Below are positions 31,187-42,814 of a DNA stretch of 64,000 bases, piece after piece. Under the pieces are notes generated by a model. It did not search any database. It was not told where the DNA came from and saw nothing but the letters and a program-made list of their open reading frames with translations. Both the position numbers and the translations under genes were made by a program. The stretch is from Isochrysis galbana. Its lineage: Eukaryota; Haptophyta; Isochrysidales; Isochrysidaceae. Location: assembly GCA_018136815.1 (NCBI GenBank), contig CM030936.1:3321524-3385523 (forward strand). The letters are read 5' to 3'. Numbering within the stretch: position 1 is the stretch's first letter; every line of letters begins with the position of its first letter.

Positions 31187-32007
31187 CAAACTAAAAAGTT
31201 TACACTTAGTTCGCCCATGGGGGGCACGAGCCCCCCCCCTCTCCACTCCTCCCCTGCCATGGGGGAGGAACCACCCATCCACCCATGCTCCTGGCATGCC
31301 CGATGGCTTGCCAGGAGCAGACAGTCCTGCTGACCCACTCTCTCACTGGCAGGCTTGCCTGCCTCGCGCGTTCTGGCCAGTCGTGGCCAGCCCATCGCTC
31401 CAACCTCCCCTCCCCCCGTGGTCGACAGGCAAACAGGTGCAGCGTGGGGGCCCTAGAGGCTCAGGAGTGCCAGCGAGGGCCCAGCCCTAGCCTCCTCTGC
31501 CCCCTGAGCTGGCGCCTCCAGAATCCTCGCCAGGGGCCGCCAAAGGCCAGAGGGCAGCTGGAGGCCTGCCGCAGGCGCGCCATCGCGCGTGCCGCAGGAG
31601 AGCAGGGAGAGAGAGCGCGGAGAAGGGGGTGGGCGTGAGCGAGAGCTCCGCCCACCGAAACATCGGTAAGTCTCGCGCCTGTTCACAGGATAAGTCGAGA
31701 CAGAGTCCGCCGCCAGCCCGGGAGGCATAGGAGGAAGGGGTGAACGGATCACCGGGGGGGGGGCGGGGGGGGGGGGGGGCGCGGGCCACGGGCCACGGGC
31801 CACCGGACCATATCTATAGCGATAATATCTAAGCCCTTCACCCCAATCCCCCAAGTAGTGTACGGGGGGGAGCCGCCTGATGGCGGAGGGAGAAGGGCCG
31901 GGGGAATGGAGATGTAGAAAGTATGCAGTACGCTAGTGCTACTTGTAGTAGCTAGTGGTTCCATTCGCATTCGCCGCGAGTGCGGTAAGAATATTAAATG
32001 ATTGCTT
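31187..32007 (+). mobile_element. Non-autonomous retroelement, 821 bp, 17-bp target duplication
   Basis: TTAGGGTTATCATCGGG (31170-31186) is repeated with one change at 32008-32024. The left end (TTTACACTTAGTTCGCCCAT) and the body are shared with the element at 43739-44493. The right end (CCCCAAGTAGTG...GGAGCCGCCTGATGGCGG...AATATTAAATG) resembles the LINE 3' tail, so the LINE machinery may have copied it. No coding capacity is seen. Confidence 0.82.
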
Positions 32008-32189
32008 TTAGGGCTATCATCGGGGGACACCAATCTCTTGTCTCTTGAATACACCCCAAACCCAAACTTCAACGTGAAAATCACCACGCGAATCACGCAC
32101 GACGACCGACCGCCCGATGGCGCAAGAGATGGCCGAGGAGTCGTCCATCGGGGATCGGAACACGCCGCCTGCCACTGGAAACCTCAAAC

Positions 32190-32330
32190 ACTGAGCCCCT
32201 AGGTAGAGCGCGAGGGGACGAGCCGCAAGGCAAGTAAGTGAGATGGGGTGATAAGGGACGCGGGCGTGGCTGCTAAGTAACTCGGCAGAGCCGCGCGCGC
32301 GGTGAGAATATTAAAAGTCTCTTGTCTCTT
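32190..32330 (+). repeat. LINE-type 3' tail fragment
   Basis: AGCCCCTAGGTAGAGCGCGA, GAGCCGCAAGGC, GGGCGTGGCT and GCGCGCGCGGTGAGAATATT match the tail ending at 48210 in the same orientation. Confidence 0.65.
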
Positions 32331-33410
32331 GAATGGAGTATGGAGTGTAGCTTAGAGACTCTCTAGAAATCGAGTTTCAGCCCCCAACTAGTTTGCAATT
32401 ATCAGCAATAGCGCGTAGTAGCCCAAAGAAAGCATGTGCTCCAAGATTAAGATTGTTTGCTCCATAACGAGTTTAAGGAGATAGAGAAGGAGGGAAAGGG
32501 GAGGGGGGAGAGACAGGAGCGAGAGCGATCGAGAGAAGCACACGCAGGAAAAGGCACCGCGATCGCATAGGCCTTCGACACAAAATGGCTTGCAGCAAGT
32601 CAACCGCTTGAGATGAGAAAACTGCACATGGCACACACCACAAGAATTGACTGAACTCAAGATGAGGTCATGTATCATGCCACATTAGTTGCATCGAGAG
32701 AACCCAGTTGTTATCGCGACTAAAATCAGTATGCCCGTGGCAACCCAGAATTGAGCATGTATGCCAGTTGTAGGGACTAAGTTGAATAAAGGAGTGCTGG
32801 ATGTGTTCGAGCTCTACTACGCAAAAAATGAACACGAAGCGCAAGTAACGGAGAAGTCGACGTGCCAACTCACGTACGTCGATGCCGTAGAAGAAATTGT
32901 GAGAACGAAGAAGTCGGCGTGCGCCACTCACGTATGCATTGATTATTAATATGAACTTTAGTGGAAGAGGAGTAAAAAGCACTACGGACTTTCATGCTTT
33001 TGTTGAAACGGAAAAGGGGCTAAAGATCTCAAGGCGCACCACAATGAGCGACATTAGTTTGCAGGATTGCGCATTCCATGGCCACGTATGTTGCTTCGAC
33101 AGCGTAGTGATGATGGCAGAATATGTCAAGGAGAGGTGATCGTTAGAGCGTCCAATCCTTGCCATCCGAGTGTTGATGAGCACAGCGCGAAAGAAAACCC
33201 CGTCATGAGAACGTCCAAGTCTTGCCATCCGAGTGTTGATGGGCACACGGCGCGAAAGAAAACAACGCGCGTTGCTTGAAGAAGCCAATGCTCGTCCAAG
33301 ATCAGAGCGAGCGGAGTCACTTCGACGAATGGAATAGCCTTAGCCACAGACTCGTTCGCTGCTGGGTTCTCTGCGAGACTGCAAGAGACAAGCAATGGAC
33401 GAAAGAGCAC
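32331..33410. other. Intergenic with a short tandem repeat; no gene recognised
   Basis: 33146-33200 and 33207-33262 are two ~55-bp units sharing CTTGCCATCCGAGTGTTGAT and GCGCGAAAGAAAAC. The region lies downstream of the minus-strand RCC1 gene and may include its 3' UTR. Confidence 0.45.
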
Positions 33411-35389
33411 TCAACATTTGCTCATCGAGCGCTTACGTTTCCGCGAACGGGGCTGCCGCAGCCCGTTGACATTCAAACCATACCCATGAACGGTGAGCTG
33501 AAGACTTCGATCGAGAGGCATTGGTAGCGCAACATTGTCGACAGCCCGACGCTTGAGTCCGAGGACCGCATCAACTCGCGGGCCATCTTGCGAGCCAAAA
33601 GCCCAGGCCCAAGCTCGCCCGGTGGAGTCTACGGCGACAGAGGAGTAGGAGCCAACAGCGATATTGCATATGCGGAGATGGGCGAGTGCCTCCACTTGCC
33701 GAGGCACGCGTTGGTCGCTCAAGTCTCCGTGGCCAAGCTGGCCCCGGCTGCCCGCACCCCACGAGAAGAGGGCGCCATCCTCTGTTGTGACAAGGGCATG
33801 CGAGAAGCGAGCGGCCAAGGCGCGTACTCGCCGTCCGGCGAGTGCCTTTATCTGCCTTGGCAGCAACTGATTGCGCGTGCGATCATGGCCTGCCCGCTGA
33901 GCGCGACCCCACGAGTAAAGCTTGCCATCGCGCGACAGCGCAAGGGAGAAGGTATCTCCTGCCGCGACATTCACCACCCGTACTCCGCGTAGGCCAATCA
34001 CTTCGCGCGGCCACAGCTCTTCTGCTCGTGTTCCATGACCAAGTTGTCCGTGAGAGCTCTGACCCCAAGACCATACATTGCCATCGAAATCGACAGCGAG
34101 GGAATGGCTGAACGCGGCAGAGATGGCCGTTATAACTCGATCACGGAGTGTCTCAAGACGCATAGGTGTGCTTTGCTCCTCCAGCATCCCGTGGCCAAGG
34201 AGGCGCATGGTGCCCAAGGCACGAGCGCCCCAAGAATACACAGCCCCGTCAGTAGAGAGTGCCAACGAATGAGAATCGCCTGCCGCGGCAGAAAGCATGC
34301 GCACGTCGTGCACGGCCATGACGCGCGTAGGAGATGTGGTGGTTGCATCAGAGCCGTGTCCCAGCCACGCACCGCCGCACCCCCATGAGAAGAGAGCGCC
34401 TTCCTCACTAACAGCCAAGGAGTGCTGGGTGCCAGCGGACACACTACGGAAACGAATCCCAGAGAGAGCATGAACGCGTCGCGGCGTCGGGACACCCTCG
34501 GTAAGGCTCTTGAGAATGCCGTGCCCCAGCAGGCCCTGGCTCGTCCCGTGCTGCCCATAGTGGGTGGGATGGTGATGGATGCTCTCGTCGTTCACTTGGC
34601 CATTATTGTCGTTTTGAATGGGCTCGATCGTTTGCAACTCGTGAGAGGCGGTGCTCTCATTGGGATCATCTTCAGCTGATTCAACGCCACACGAAAGCAG
34701 GTGGCCATCAATGTCAACAAAGAGGGAGTGCCATTGCCCGACTGAAACAGTGCAGGCCGAACGTTCACGCTGCGCCTCAGTGTGCAGCAATGCTTGCACC
34801 CACGAGGTCTCGCCAAGGGGCAACTTTTGTGGAAGTGTCATGCCCAGCGACGTGGCGCGCTGCCGCAGGCACTCCTCCACAAGGGATAGCGGCGTATCAT
34901 TTGGTAGCTGGCCATAGCTCAAGAAGCGGCAGACGGTCAACATCCGAGAGAGCTCGAGCACACCAAGGTGCTCCATGACCTGCATTGGGCGCATAGAAGG
35001 GAGGTCGGGACAGTGCCAGAGGGGGGAGTCGAGCGACTGCTTGGGGGCGCAGCGGAGCTCGCGAAGTCTGTGGTCACAGAGCAACTCACCTTAAGCAGAA
35101 TCTCGTTCGGCAGCAAAAGCAGGGCCACCGCCTGCCGCTCCGTGGGCTTTGCCCGGAGAGTAGCCAAGCAGCGCTGGCGTTTCTGAGCGGGCGGAGGTGC
35201 AACGTTTTTCGACAGTAGGAGGAGGCCGGGGAGCGGCTGCGGCGGTGGGCACGTCCAGCCACTGAGGACAGCAAGCACTTGCTGCGCTATCTGCACTCCG
35301 TGCTTGCGGTCCTCGCTCGAGAGCTGGCTCGAGACGAGCATGACGTCGATTGCAGCGGCCGAGAGAGAAGTGATGACTGGTGCCAGCAT
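33411..35389 (-). CDS. RCC1-repeat protein with F-box-like N-terminus, 2 exons (~641 aa)
   Basis: Exon 1 is 35389-35090 (ATG; ends LPNEILLK before GTGAGT). Exon 2 is 35036-33411, entered after ...CCCCAAGCAG; the 53-nt intron restores frame. LLLLPNEILLK, followed by hydrophobic heptads and LSRMLTVCRFL, suggests an F-box that would be split by the intron. The rest is a chain of RCC1/BLIP-II repeats: SAGTQHSLAVSEEGALFSWG, AAGDSHSLALSTDGAVYSWG, AAFSHSLAVDFDGNVWSWG, AAGDTFSLALSRDGKLYSWG, AARFSHALVTTEDGALFSWG and a weaker last one. Such repeats close into a seven-blade propeller. Members act as Ran exchange factors or, with an F-box, as substrate receptors of SCF ubiquitin ligases. The C-terminus is Arg/Lys rich (PRSRKRKRSMSKC), a possible nuclear signal. 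RCC1 is certain; the F-box is tentative. Confidence 0.85.
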
Positions 35390-36196
35390 GGCTTGAGTGT
35401 GTGTGGGTGTACGGCGTGAAGTGTGTTGTGTGTGCGCGGTCGCCTTCGAACAAGCCCCTTAGACGCGAAGTGCGAGCGTCTAGCGGGAGAGGAGGTGGGC
35501 CCCTCGGAGAGGGAGGGGTAAGGGCGGGGGGGGGGGGGGCGGGGGGGGCGGAGGTGGAGAGGGGGGAGGTGCTGGAGGAGGGCGGAGAAACCCCGGAGGG
35601 CGGGGGAGGGGGGCGGGGGGGGGGGGGGGGGAGGCGGGGGAGGGGAGGGCGGGGGCGTGGGGGCGGCGACTCCTCGGAGGTGGAGAAGTGTAAGCGAGAA
35701 GGCCTCGAGGCGTGAGTGCGGAAGAGGCGTCGAGACGATGGGAACAATCAGGGCGAGAGACGCCCTCCCCCTCGGGGGGGCGTCCGCGCCGAGGCAGGGC
35801 TTGAGCCTCTTCGGAGATCTTGTATCTCGGCGCGAGATGGGACCGAGCACGCATGCTCCTCCCGAGGGCCACGCCGCTTGAAAAGACGCGCACCGACGAC
35901 CTCCCCGCTGCGGCTGTTTCTCGGACAACTTGAGAGAATGATGCCACCGGATATTCCTATGGTGGAAGAACGCAGACGCCAAACCTTCGGCCTGTGGGGA
36001 ACTCCGAGATGACATCTCAACCTCGTGACGCCACCCTCTCTCTCCTCCTCACGCTACCCGCCAGCACACGCCACCTGCGGCGCCGCCGCTGATCTCAGCG
36101 CCATCTCCGCGGCTACACTTGATGCGTTTGGGAGGCGAGCGATGAAACTTGGGAGCGCATCCGCGTCAACGTTTTCTTGTCGTGTGGGTAGAATCT
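35390..36196. other. G-rich upstream region of the RCC1 gene
   Basis: Several poly-G runs lie at 35520-35640 on the + strand. Pro-rich minus-strand frames are compositional. Likely promoter and 5' flank of the gene starting at 35389. Confidence 0.45.
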
Positions 36197-36200
36197 TTAA

Positions 36201-37086
36201 GGTGGCAGTCGCACCGGGAGGGGGGGGGGGGGCGTTCCGGAAGTTGGCACGAGCGCTGCCGGAGCGCCGGAGCGCGTAGCCGGCGCCATGGCCGATGGCG
36301 AGGAGCCACGGAGGACCGCAGCTGAGGAGCTGAGGAGGGCAGAGAGGATGGCGTTGCACAGACTCCCACGGAGGTCATGAGGCAAGGAGAGCACGCACCG
36401 GCCACGAGGGAGATGGGCTCGCAGACGACGGATTCTGACCCCAATCTGGACGTGGCAGTCGCAGCCCGTCCACGTCGAAAGTCCAGGGGGGCTGCCACCC
36501 CTTTCGAGCTGGAAGAGGGCAGAAGACAGAAGACGAAATCGAATGCCTAGAGCCTCGTTGGAGTTCGGCTCGCCTGGCGGGCACGGCAGCCTGCGGCCGA
36601 GTAGGCTGTTGGCCCCAGTCGTGCATGCCATTCCCGTGGCTGCAGTTGACGAGCCGCCACCGCCGCCACCACCTCCTCATCCCTCCTCTGTGCCGTCGAC
36701 GCCCCCAGAGGTTCTATCTCACTCGTTCTGTGTGAAGTGTGAACGCTCGGACTCTGGCTACACAGCTGTGCCACAGATTTGCTTGTCCCCATCTCACTTT
36801 CTCACTTTACGAGCCCCATTCAACCCGATACCCTGCCAAGCGCCTCACGCAGCCCCTCTGGAGCGCGCTTCCCCGACCCACCCCCCAGGTCGGTGTGGTG
36901 GCACGAGGGTGGACTATGCGCGTGCTCGGGCAGGGGCCACATATAGGCTGGTCCCTCCAACGGCCGCACAGCGCATCCGAGCGCCCAGCATAGCCGCCAG
37001 CCGCCAGGCCCCATGGCAGCAGGAGCAGGAGGAGCCAGCACGGCCGCGCGCGCCCGGCCCCCCCCCCCATTCGTGCGACTGCCACC
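36201..37086. mobile_element. piggyBac-like non-autonomous element, 886 bp, TTAA target
   Basis: Perfect 14-bp terminal inverted repeats GGTGGCAGTCGCAC (36201-36214) and GTGCGACTGCCACC (37073-37086) are flanked by TTAA on both sides (36197-36200, 37087-37090). Poly-G follows the left end and poly-C precedes the right end. TTAA duplications are the mark of piggyBac. An internal copy of GTGGCAGTCGCA lies near 36452. The internal frame (36543 onward) is Pro-rich and not a transposase. Confidence 0.75.
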
Positions 37087-37291
37087 TTAATGCTGTGGGT
37101 CCGTCGCCCCGACAGCAACGGAGCCCTTACCCTTCCTTACTTATAAACAACTCCGCGTGCAGCCAACTCCTGGCGCGCGCGTACCACTGGCATACCGGCA
37201 TACCTGTCCTTCGTGGCAAGCGCTTGGAACCCAGGCTGCCCAGCGTGCCGGGCGACACACCCTAGGGCCAGGGCATCCCCTCTCCACCGCC

Positions 37292-37564
37292 ATGGCATCG
37301 CCGGGCGCGCCCGCCGAGTCGCCGGACCTGGCGCGCGCGCCGGCGCGCGCGGCGTCGAAGAAAGCGTCCCTCAAGACGAGGAGGAGGCTGGGAGCGAGCG
37401 CGGCGGGCGTCCCAGGCGACGGCGACGGGCAGGCGCGAAGGCATCATATGCAGACGGTGGGCGCGTCCCACCGCCCACCGTCCACCGTCACAGGATACGA
37501 AGAAACACGGGCCCTCGACGCCATCGCCCATATGGTATATACTACTAACACATCTGAGCGTTAG
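37292..37564 (+). CDS. Possible first exon of an unknown gene, interrupted (91 codons)
   Basis: CACCGCCATGGC is a good start context, with TTATAAA 150 bp upstream. The frame begins MASPGAPAESPDLARAP and has a basic part (SKKASLKTRRR). From about 37548 it runs into LINE leader sequence, so the last ten or so residues are not native. No family is recognised. Confidence 0.3.
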   Translation: MASPGAPAESPDLARAPARAASKKASLKTRRRLGASAAGVPGDGDGQARRHHMQTVGASHRPPSTVTGYEETRALDAIAHMVYTTNTSER

Positions 37565-37740
37565 TACCACTACTCCCACTAGCCCGGTACTATCACGACA
37601 CCCCTCAGCGCACCTGCCCGCACGCCTTGAAGTGGTGGCACAGACACATACACATATGCATCACTTCAAATCTCAAATCTCCCCCCCCCCCCCCCCTCGC
37701 AAACCCCCGGCGGCCCCCGGCTCCCATTATAACTAGGCCT
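37548..37740 (+). repeat. LINE-type 5' leader fragment
   Basis: ATCTGAGCGTTAGTACCACT and CTCAGCGCACCTGCCCG match 44609-44690 and, more loosely, the leader at 61590-61618 (reverse). No coding part follows. Confidence 0.6.
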
Positions 37741-38041
37741 TGGCAGAAATATCCAGCAAAAATATCCGCAAAATATTATCCAACAATTTACCCAAATATC
37801 CAGAAAAATATCCAGTTGTCAGTTGTGCGCTATAAATACCGCTAGCATGCCCGCGCGGTATTTTTGATTTTCGAGCCCGTTACACGTCTACGTCTACCTC
37901 ACATACACCATCATCTCCCACCACTTGTAGACTATTGGTCTATAGCTATAGCTGCTGCAGTTTTCACATACACATACCTACATTTGAAGTTTGCTACTTG
38001 GTACTTGGCACTTGCACGTCGCACGTCACACATCACGACTG

Positions 38042-39107
38042 CTAGCGTTTGCTGCGATTGTATCGCAACATCACTGACGCTTGAACTTGGTCTGCTAAAG
38101 AGCTATCACGGTTCGCACCAAACGAGCACTGGAGTAATGAGAAGACACGTTCACAAGCAGCTGAATTGGGACTGAGACAAAAAAAAAGCAATCCTAGCTG
38201 CTTGTGCCCACATAGGGAAGCGTTTGTGATGCGATGCCCACCATTTGAGCACCGATGTAGTAAAGTCGCCGACATCTCCATGGTCAATAACAAGGCCTTG
38301 ACATGCTTGCAAATAATCTGGCAATTCATTCTTCATCCCATCGGCTATGTTTGGAATGTGGGCGAAGCAAGTGAGGGTAGCAAGCCTTTGAACCCACAAT
38401 CTATCCACCTTCCCGTGGGCGAATGATGGATTGAAGGCACGCAACAAGCCACAGATGCGATGTTGTTCTTGGCAATGGTATGGGCTAGCACAGTTGTCTG
38501 TCAGGCGATCTATCTTCGAGGTATTTGAAGGCTCCTTTCACATGGGCGACGGCCTTCTTCCATGCAATGCAGGCAAAACACACACATCCACTGCCCTCCT
38601 GATCTCATTCTCGTCGGTAATCAATAAAGAAGAACCGTCGGAGTACGTGATAGTCCATGAGGAAAGACTTGTAGCAGTCACCTTACCATGGAACCACTGA
38701 TGATGGGGTGCATCGTAGTATTCATTTGTTTCCAAACCGACAACTATTGCCTCCTTGGCTCTCAAAAGGGCAGCCACATTGGGGAAATCAGAGCACTCGC
38801 TGCCCAACCTGCGGCCGCGCTCGCGCAATCCCTCCAATGCATCGTAGACGAGTAAAATCTCTAGCCCATCACCTTCCAATTTGTAGGTTGTGGTGCACAA
38901 AATCTCGACGTCCAAAGCGAGAGCTAGTTCAATCTGGAGGTCGTTGCTCTTGCTAGCCAAGGTAGCCTTCAAGGCTGCAGTAGTTGAGTCTCCCACACCC
39001 TCCTGACGGAGCCGTTCGACAAAGCCGTGCAAATGTCCGAAATTCTCAGCGAGAGCTTTCATGACCTCCCACCTTGACCACCACCTGGTCTTAGAATAGC
39101 TCTTCAT
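38042..39107 (-). pseudogene. hAT transposase relic (middle and dimerisation domains)
   Basis: Reading from 39107 it begins MKSYSKTRWWSRWEVMKALA, a hAT-type core segment, and continues to about 38538. After a frame break near 38450-38535 comes KVDRLWVQRLATLTCFAHIP and a WWASHHKRFPMWAQAAR block. An A-tract at 38181 shifts frame again. The last part is SPNSAACERVFSLLQCSFG...QASVMLRYNRSKR, the classic hAT C-terminal dimerisation domain. The N-terminal zinc finger is missing. At least two frameshifts make it inactive. It could have served the hAT-like MITEs in this window. A lone CCCTAGATGGGAAATA-type terminus at 39643-39659 may be its end. Confidence 0.85.
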
Positions 39108-39181
39108 GGCCGTCGGGGGGGGGGGCTGTGTTGCCGCACGGCGACGGACCTGCGGACCTGAAGATATAAGAGCCTGGAAAT

Positions 39182-39203
39182 CGCATCATCTAGGATGAAT
39201 GCG
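39182..39203 (-). repeat. Palindromic LTR-start word, reverse copy
   Basis: CGCATCATCTAGGATGAATGCG is the reverse complement of the sequence just inside the LTR start at 1316-1337, and is also at 53107-53128. Confidence 0.6.
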
Positions 39204-40334
39204 GAATGCGGCAGGTAGGGGCCCGGCCGGGAGGCCTTGCACATGGGAGAGGTGGAGAGGTGGCTTGTGCTTTGTGTCTGTGTGTCCGTGAGTGGTGGTG
39301 GGTTGGATGCTCGTTGCTGTTCTTCATTCTCATTCTGCATTCTGCGAGGCAGCCTGGAGCCTGGAGCTTGTTGTGGCTGTCATGCAGTGCCGTTCGCCCG
39401 CGTCGCGTGCAAATGCGCACGCTGGCTTGCGCGCACTTGGTTGGCCGCGTCGGCGGCGCGTTGGCACTTTGGCGATAGCGGCGTGTCCATGTGTCCATGG
39501 GCTCATCGCCCGCACTGGCAGCCATGACGGCAAGAGAGGAGAGGAAGTCGGCGCGCGCTCCCTGCCCCTATCGTTTTCAACGATATACGATAGTTGCCGG
39601 CTGTTTTCTGTTTTGACTGAGTTTGGAGACGCCGGCTCCGGTGTTATTTCCCATCTAGGGCGACATCTCGTCATTGACGCACCGCGACCGTGCAAACATA
39701 TTTTTGCTCTTGGGAAAGTATAAGTATAAGTTTATGAATAAAGCTGATGTATCAGTATACTGATACTATATTCTATATTGAATACTAGTAGTAGTATAAT
39801 ATTGATACCCCATCACCATCACCATCAAGCATCAAGCATGGGGGGGGGGGGGGGGGGGAAGAAGAAGACTACTCTTGACTTTAGAGACTCGCCCAATTTT
39901 TTGGTGGGGAGCTTCATGAGCCGCGGCCAACGAGAAAACCCCAACCCAACATATTTTGTGATGACGTGAGCGAGCGAGTGACCACGAGACCAAGCTAAAA
40001 TACGTAAGCGTGGAAGAAGAGGAGAAATACAGGGGAAAGAAAGGGAAGTGGGGAGAGAAGGCGGATGCTGACGGACGGAAGGCCTCTACTCTGTGGGCGA
40101 CGGCGCACACCGGAGACGAAGAGTACGGACGGAGAGAGGTGTGAAGAGAGAGAGAAGTAGTTTTGGTGGGCCGAATCAGGAAGGAAGATCCAGAGGAGGA
40201 GGGGAGAGGAGAGGCCTTTTGATCGGTTCCATCGTCCGAACCGCGACGGGGGAGTGCGAGGAGAGCCCAGCCAGTCGAGGAGGAGCGAGAAGGGAGCGAC
40301 GAGCGGAATTTCGGCTCGCGGCACCCGGCAAGAG
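39204..40334. other. Upstream of the kinase gene, no other gene recognised
   Basis: A 19-base poly-G run lies at 39840-39858. The stretch just before 40335 is purine-rich (GAGAGAGAGAAG, GGAGGGGAGAGGAGAGG) and is probably the leader of the kinase gene. Confidence 0.45.
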
Positions 40335-41853
40335 ATGTTCGACAGTCCACTCATCGGTGGCAAGTATACCAAGGTGAAGGCGATCGGGAAAGGCAGCTTT
40401 GGGACCGTCTGGCTCGTGCGTGACGGCAGCGGCTGCGTGTGCGTCATGAAGGCCATCAGTCTGCGATACCAATCGAGCGAAGAGGCGCGCCCGCCAGCCA
40501 ATTGCAAGACTATGTACCCTCAACCAAGCGGCAGGCTTGCATTCGGATCGTCTCCAGTCCGCATCGGCATAGCCAGCAGATTTCGCCGATTGTACTGTGC
40601 GCTAAGGTGATTATCAGCCAAGTATCACTCTCACCCCTCTCCTTCCCCCCTTACGTCCGCAGAAACGCGCAGCTCGCAATGAAGTGATGGTGCTGCAGCA
40701 GCTGGACCACCCGCACCTGGTGCGCTACGTGGACTCCTTCATCCAGGGAGACACTCTCTGCATTTGTATGGACTATGCGGATGCAGGCGATCTTGCTGGT
40801 GCCATATCTGATCGTGAAACTACAATGGCATTCTTCCCCAAGGCTACGGTAGTGAAATATGCGTTCCAGCTGTGCTCTGCGCTAGCGCATTGCCATCACA
40901 TTCTGAAGCTCCTTCATCGTGATATTAAGCCGGCCAACTGTTTCCTCACAAGTGGCGGGAACATTAAGCTTGGCGATTTCGGCATCTCGAAGATGTATGT
41001 GGGTACAGACGACGTCGCCCAGACCCACTGCGGCACGCCGCTCTATATGTCTCCGGAGCAGTGTCAGGGAAAACCATACTCTCGAGCTGCTGATGTGTGG
41101 GCGATGGGCGTAGTAATATGGCAGATGCTTACGCTGAAGACACCCTTTCTCGATATGCTCGGAGCTCAGCAACCAGGGATATATGTGCTGATGCGTATAA
41201 TTCAGACTCGTCGCCTACCCATGAATGGCATTCGCAAGCAGTATGGGGACGAAATCGCCGCCCTCACTGCAGCGTTGCTCTCTCAGAAGACTGAACACCG
41301 GCCGAGTATGGAAATCGCCATACGCTGGCCCATGTTTGCAAATATCTCCGGCATTGAGAACGGCTCGAGGCTTCGTCTTGAAGGCCGTCACGTGAACGCG
41401 CCAAGGCCATTTACACTCAGTCCCCAAGTAGAGCAGGCAGCCGAGGCGATCCAGAGGTCATTCAAAACGGTGAACAGGCATCGCCGTGCGCACGTCGCGG
41501 AAGTATGTCCTCCGGATCAGGTAGCGCCGAGCCCGATTCCGATGGTATCGCCAGCTCTCCAAAGAGCACTACCAAATACCGTTTGGGAACCGATTGCAGC
41601 TCCAAAAGGAGAGCCGCAGTATCAACTGGATGTGAACAAGCAGCATTTCTACACGCCGCGCGATCGAGGCGAGCCTAACGCCATAGCAAAAGCCAAGGCG
41701 CGTCTCCTCGCAGCGAGGCAAGAGTTTGCCCAAGCGGAAATCCTTCGACGTGGCCACGCGGGACTCCTTGTGGATAAAGAAGCATATGGTCCAAATCATG
41801 CAAAGGCCGCGGCGCCAAGTATCGAGAAGGTGCGCGCACCACACGTGGTATAG
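40335..41853 (+). CDS. NEK-type serine/threonine kinase, exons 1-2 (~446 aa, more exons likely)
   Basis: Exon 1 is 40335-40484 and exon 2 starts at 40663 after CGTCCGCAG. The donor would be GC (GAAGAG then GCGCGC), a GC-AG intron of 178 nt. All kinase landmarks are present: glycine loop GKGSFG (18-23), lysine in CVMKAIS (39), helix-C Glu 57 in KRAARNEV, HRDIKPAN (135-142), DFG (155-157) and MSPEQ in place of APE (about 179-183). The sequence NEVMVLQQLDHPHLVRYVDSF and CGTPLYMSPEQ are typical of NEK kinases, which act in cilia, basal bodies and mitosis. The kinase domain ends near residue 280; a helical, Arg/Lys-rich tail follows. The stop at 41853 may be bypassed by splicing into the coding blocks at 41872-42324. 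Confidence 0.88.
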
Positions 41854-41871
41854 AAACCGTGGTGTAGAAGC

Positions 41872-42324
41872 CGATTTCGCATACTGGCCGTCTCTCCATA
41901 CTCGCGAGAAGGTCACGGGAAAGTTCAGCTTTGGTGTGTATCGTCAAACTGAAGTTGTGGTGAGGGGGGGGGGGGGGGGTTGTTACAGCAAGCAACTTGT
42001 GCCGATAGAGCGTGCCGTTCCGAGTTCCGAGAGGAGCACGGACTAACACAGCGACCGGTCCTTGATGCGCAGTACCATGTCACGCCGATCCGCCCAAGAC
42101 CGCTTCATCCGGAGCAGAAAGCGTGCACTCAAGAGGATCGAAGGGATGAGGCTGCAAAGCCTACCAACATGAAGGAGCCATCCCAACAAATTCGTGCTGT
42201 ACGGCTCACACCCAATGCGGTGCCCGTAGTAGGACGTCATGTGGTCGATGAGCTGCGTAGGCCCGCACGATTTGCAGCGCTCCTTGCCGCTAAGGAAGAA
42301 GGCGCAGGGCTGCGCAACGAGTGA
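41872..42324 (+). CDS. Likely 3' exons of the NEK-type kinase gene
   Basis: Two protein-like blocks are in frame with each other across a small GT-AG intron. About 41872-41959 encodes ADFAYWPSLHTREKVTGKFS and ends before GTGAGGGG. 41985-42324 opens after TTACAG with QATCADRACRSEF and ends GAGLRNE at TGA. The link to exon 2 of the kinase could not be fixed; a donor near 41788 or 41830 is possible. It could instead be an independent small gene. Confidence 0.45.
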
Positions 42325-42814
42325 CAGCTCTACGGCGGAAGGTCTTCTATTTGTGGCGTCGGTGTGGTGAGCTCCATCGGCCTATCTATCGCGATGCCTG
42401 GTTGCAGCTCCAGCATTGTCTTGTAACTGGAATCATGCCACACAATAAGGCACCTACGTCCGAACGCCCAGTGCTGCAAGCAATCTTGCGAGCCAGTGCA
42501 GCGTGCGTGCGTGTGCTCAGAGTATGTGCGTGGTACGTACGAATGCGTGCTACGGGCGTTCCCATGGTGCGCCTCAACAGAGTCTGCGACCTCAGGTTTG
42601 GTTGTTTTTTTGCGCGCGTGCCCGCCGCGCAGAAGTTTCACTTTCTTTCATGTAGAGGTAGAAGTATATTTTGTGGTTTGTGGGGTCTGAGGAGTGTTGA
42701 TCGTTGCCTAGATTGTCGTATACGCTATCCGGGCCACCACCGGACCGGATGCGGTTCGTTCCCAAGTTGGATATGTCTGTCGCGCGGATATAATAAAATC
42801 AATGAGTATTAGTG
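42325..42814. other. Intergenic, no gene recognised
   Basis: Frames on both strands lack family features. It lies between the kinase gene and the gypsy relic. Confidence 0.4.

Noticed and set aside
35287..36015. Proline-rich ORF on the minus strand upstream of the RCC1 gene
   Set aside because: It arises from poly-C/G runs; residue use is extreme and no start context or splice signal supports it.
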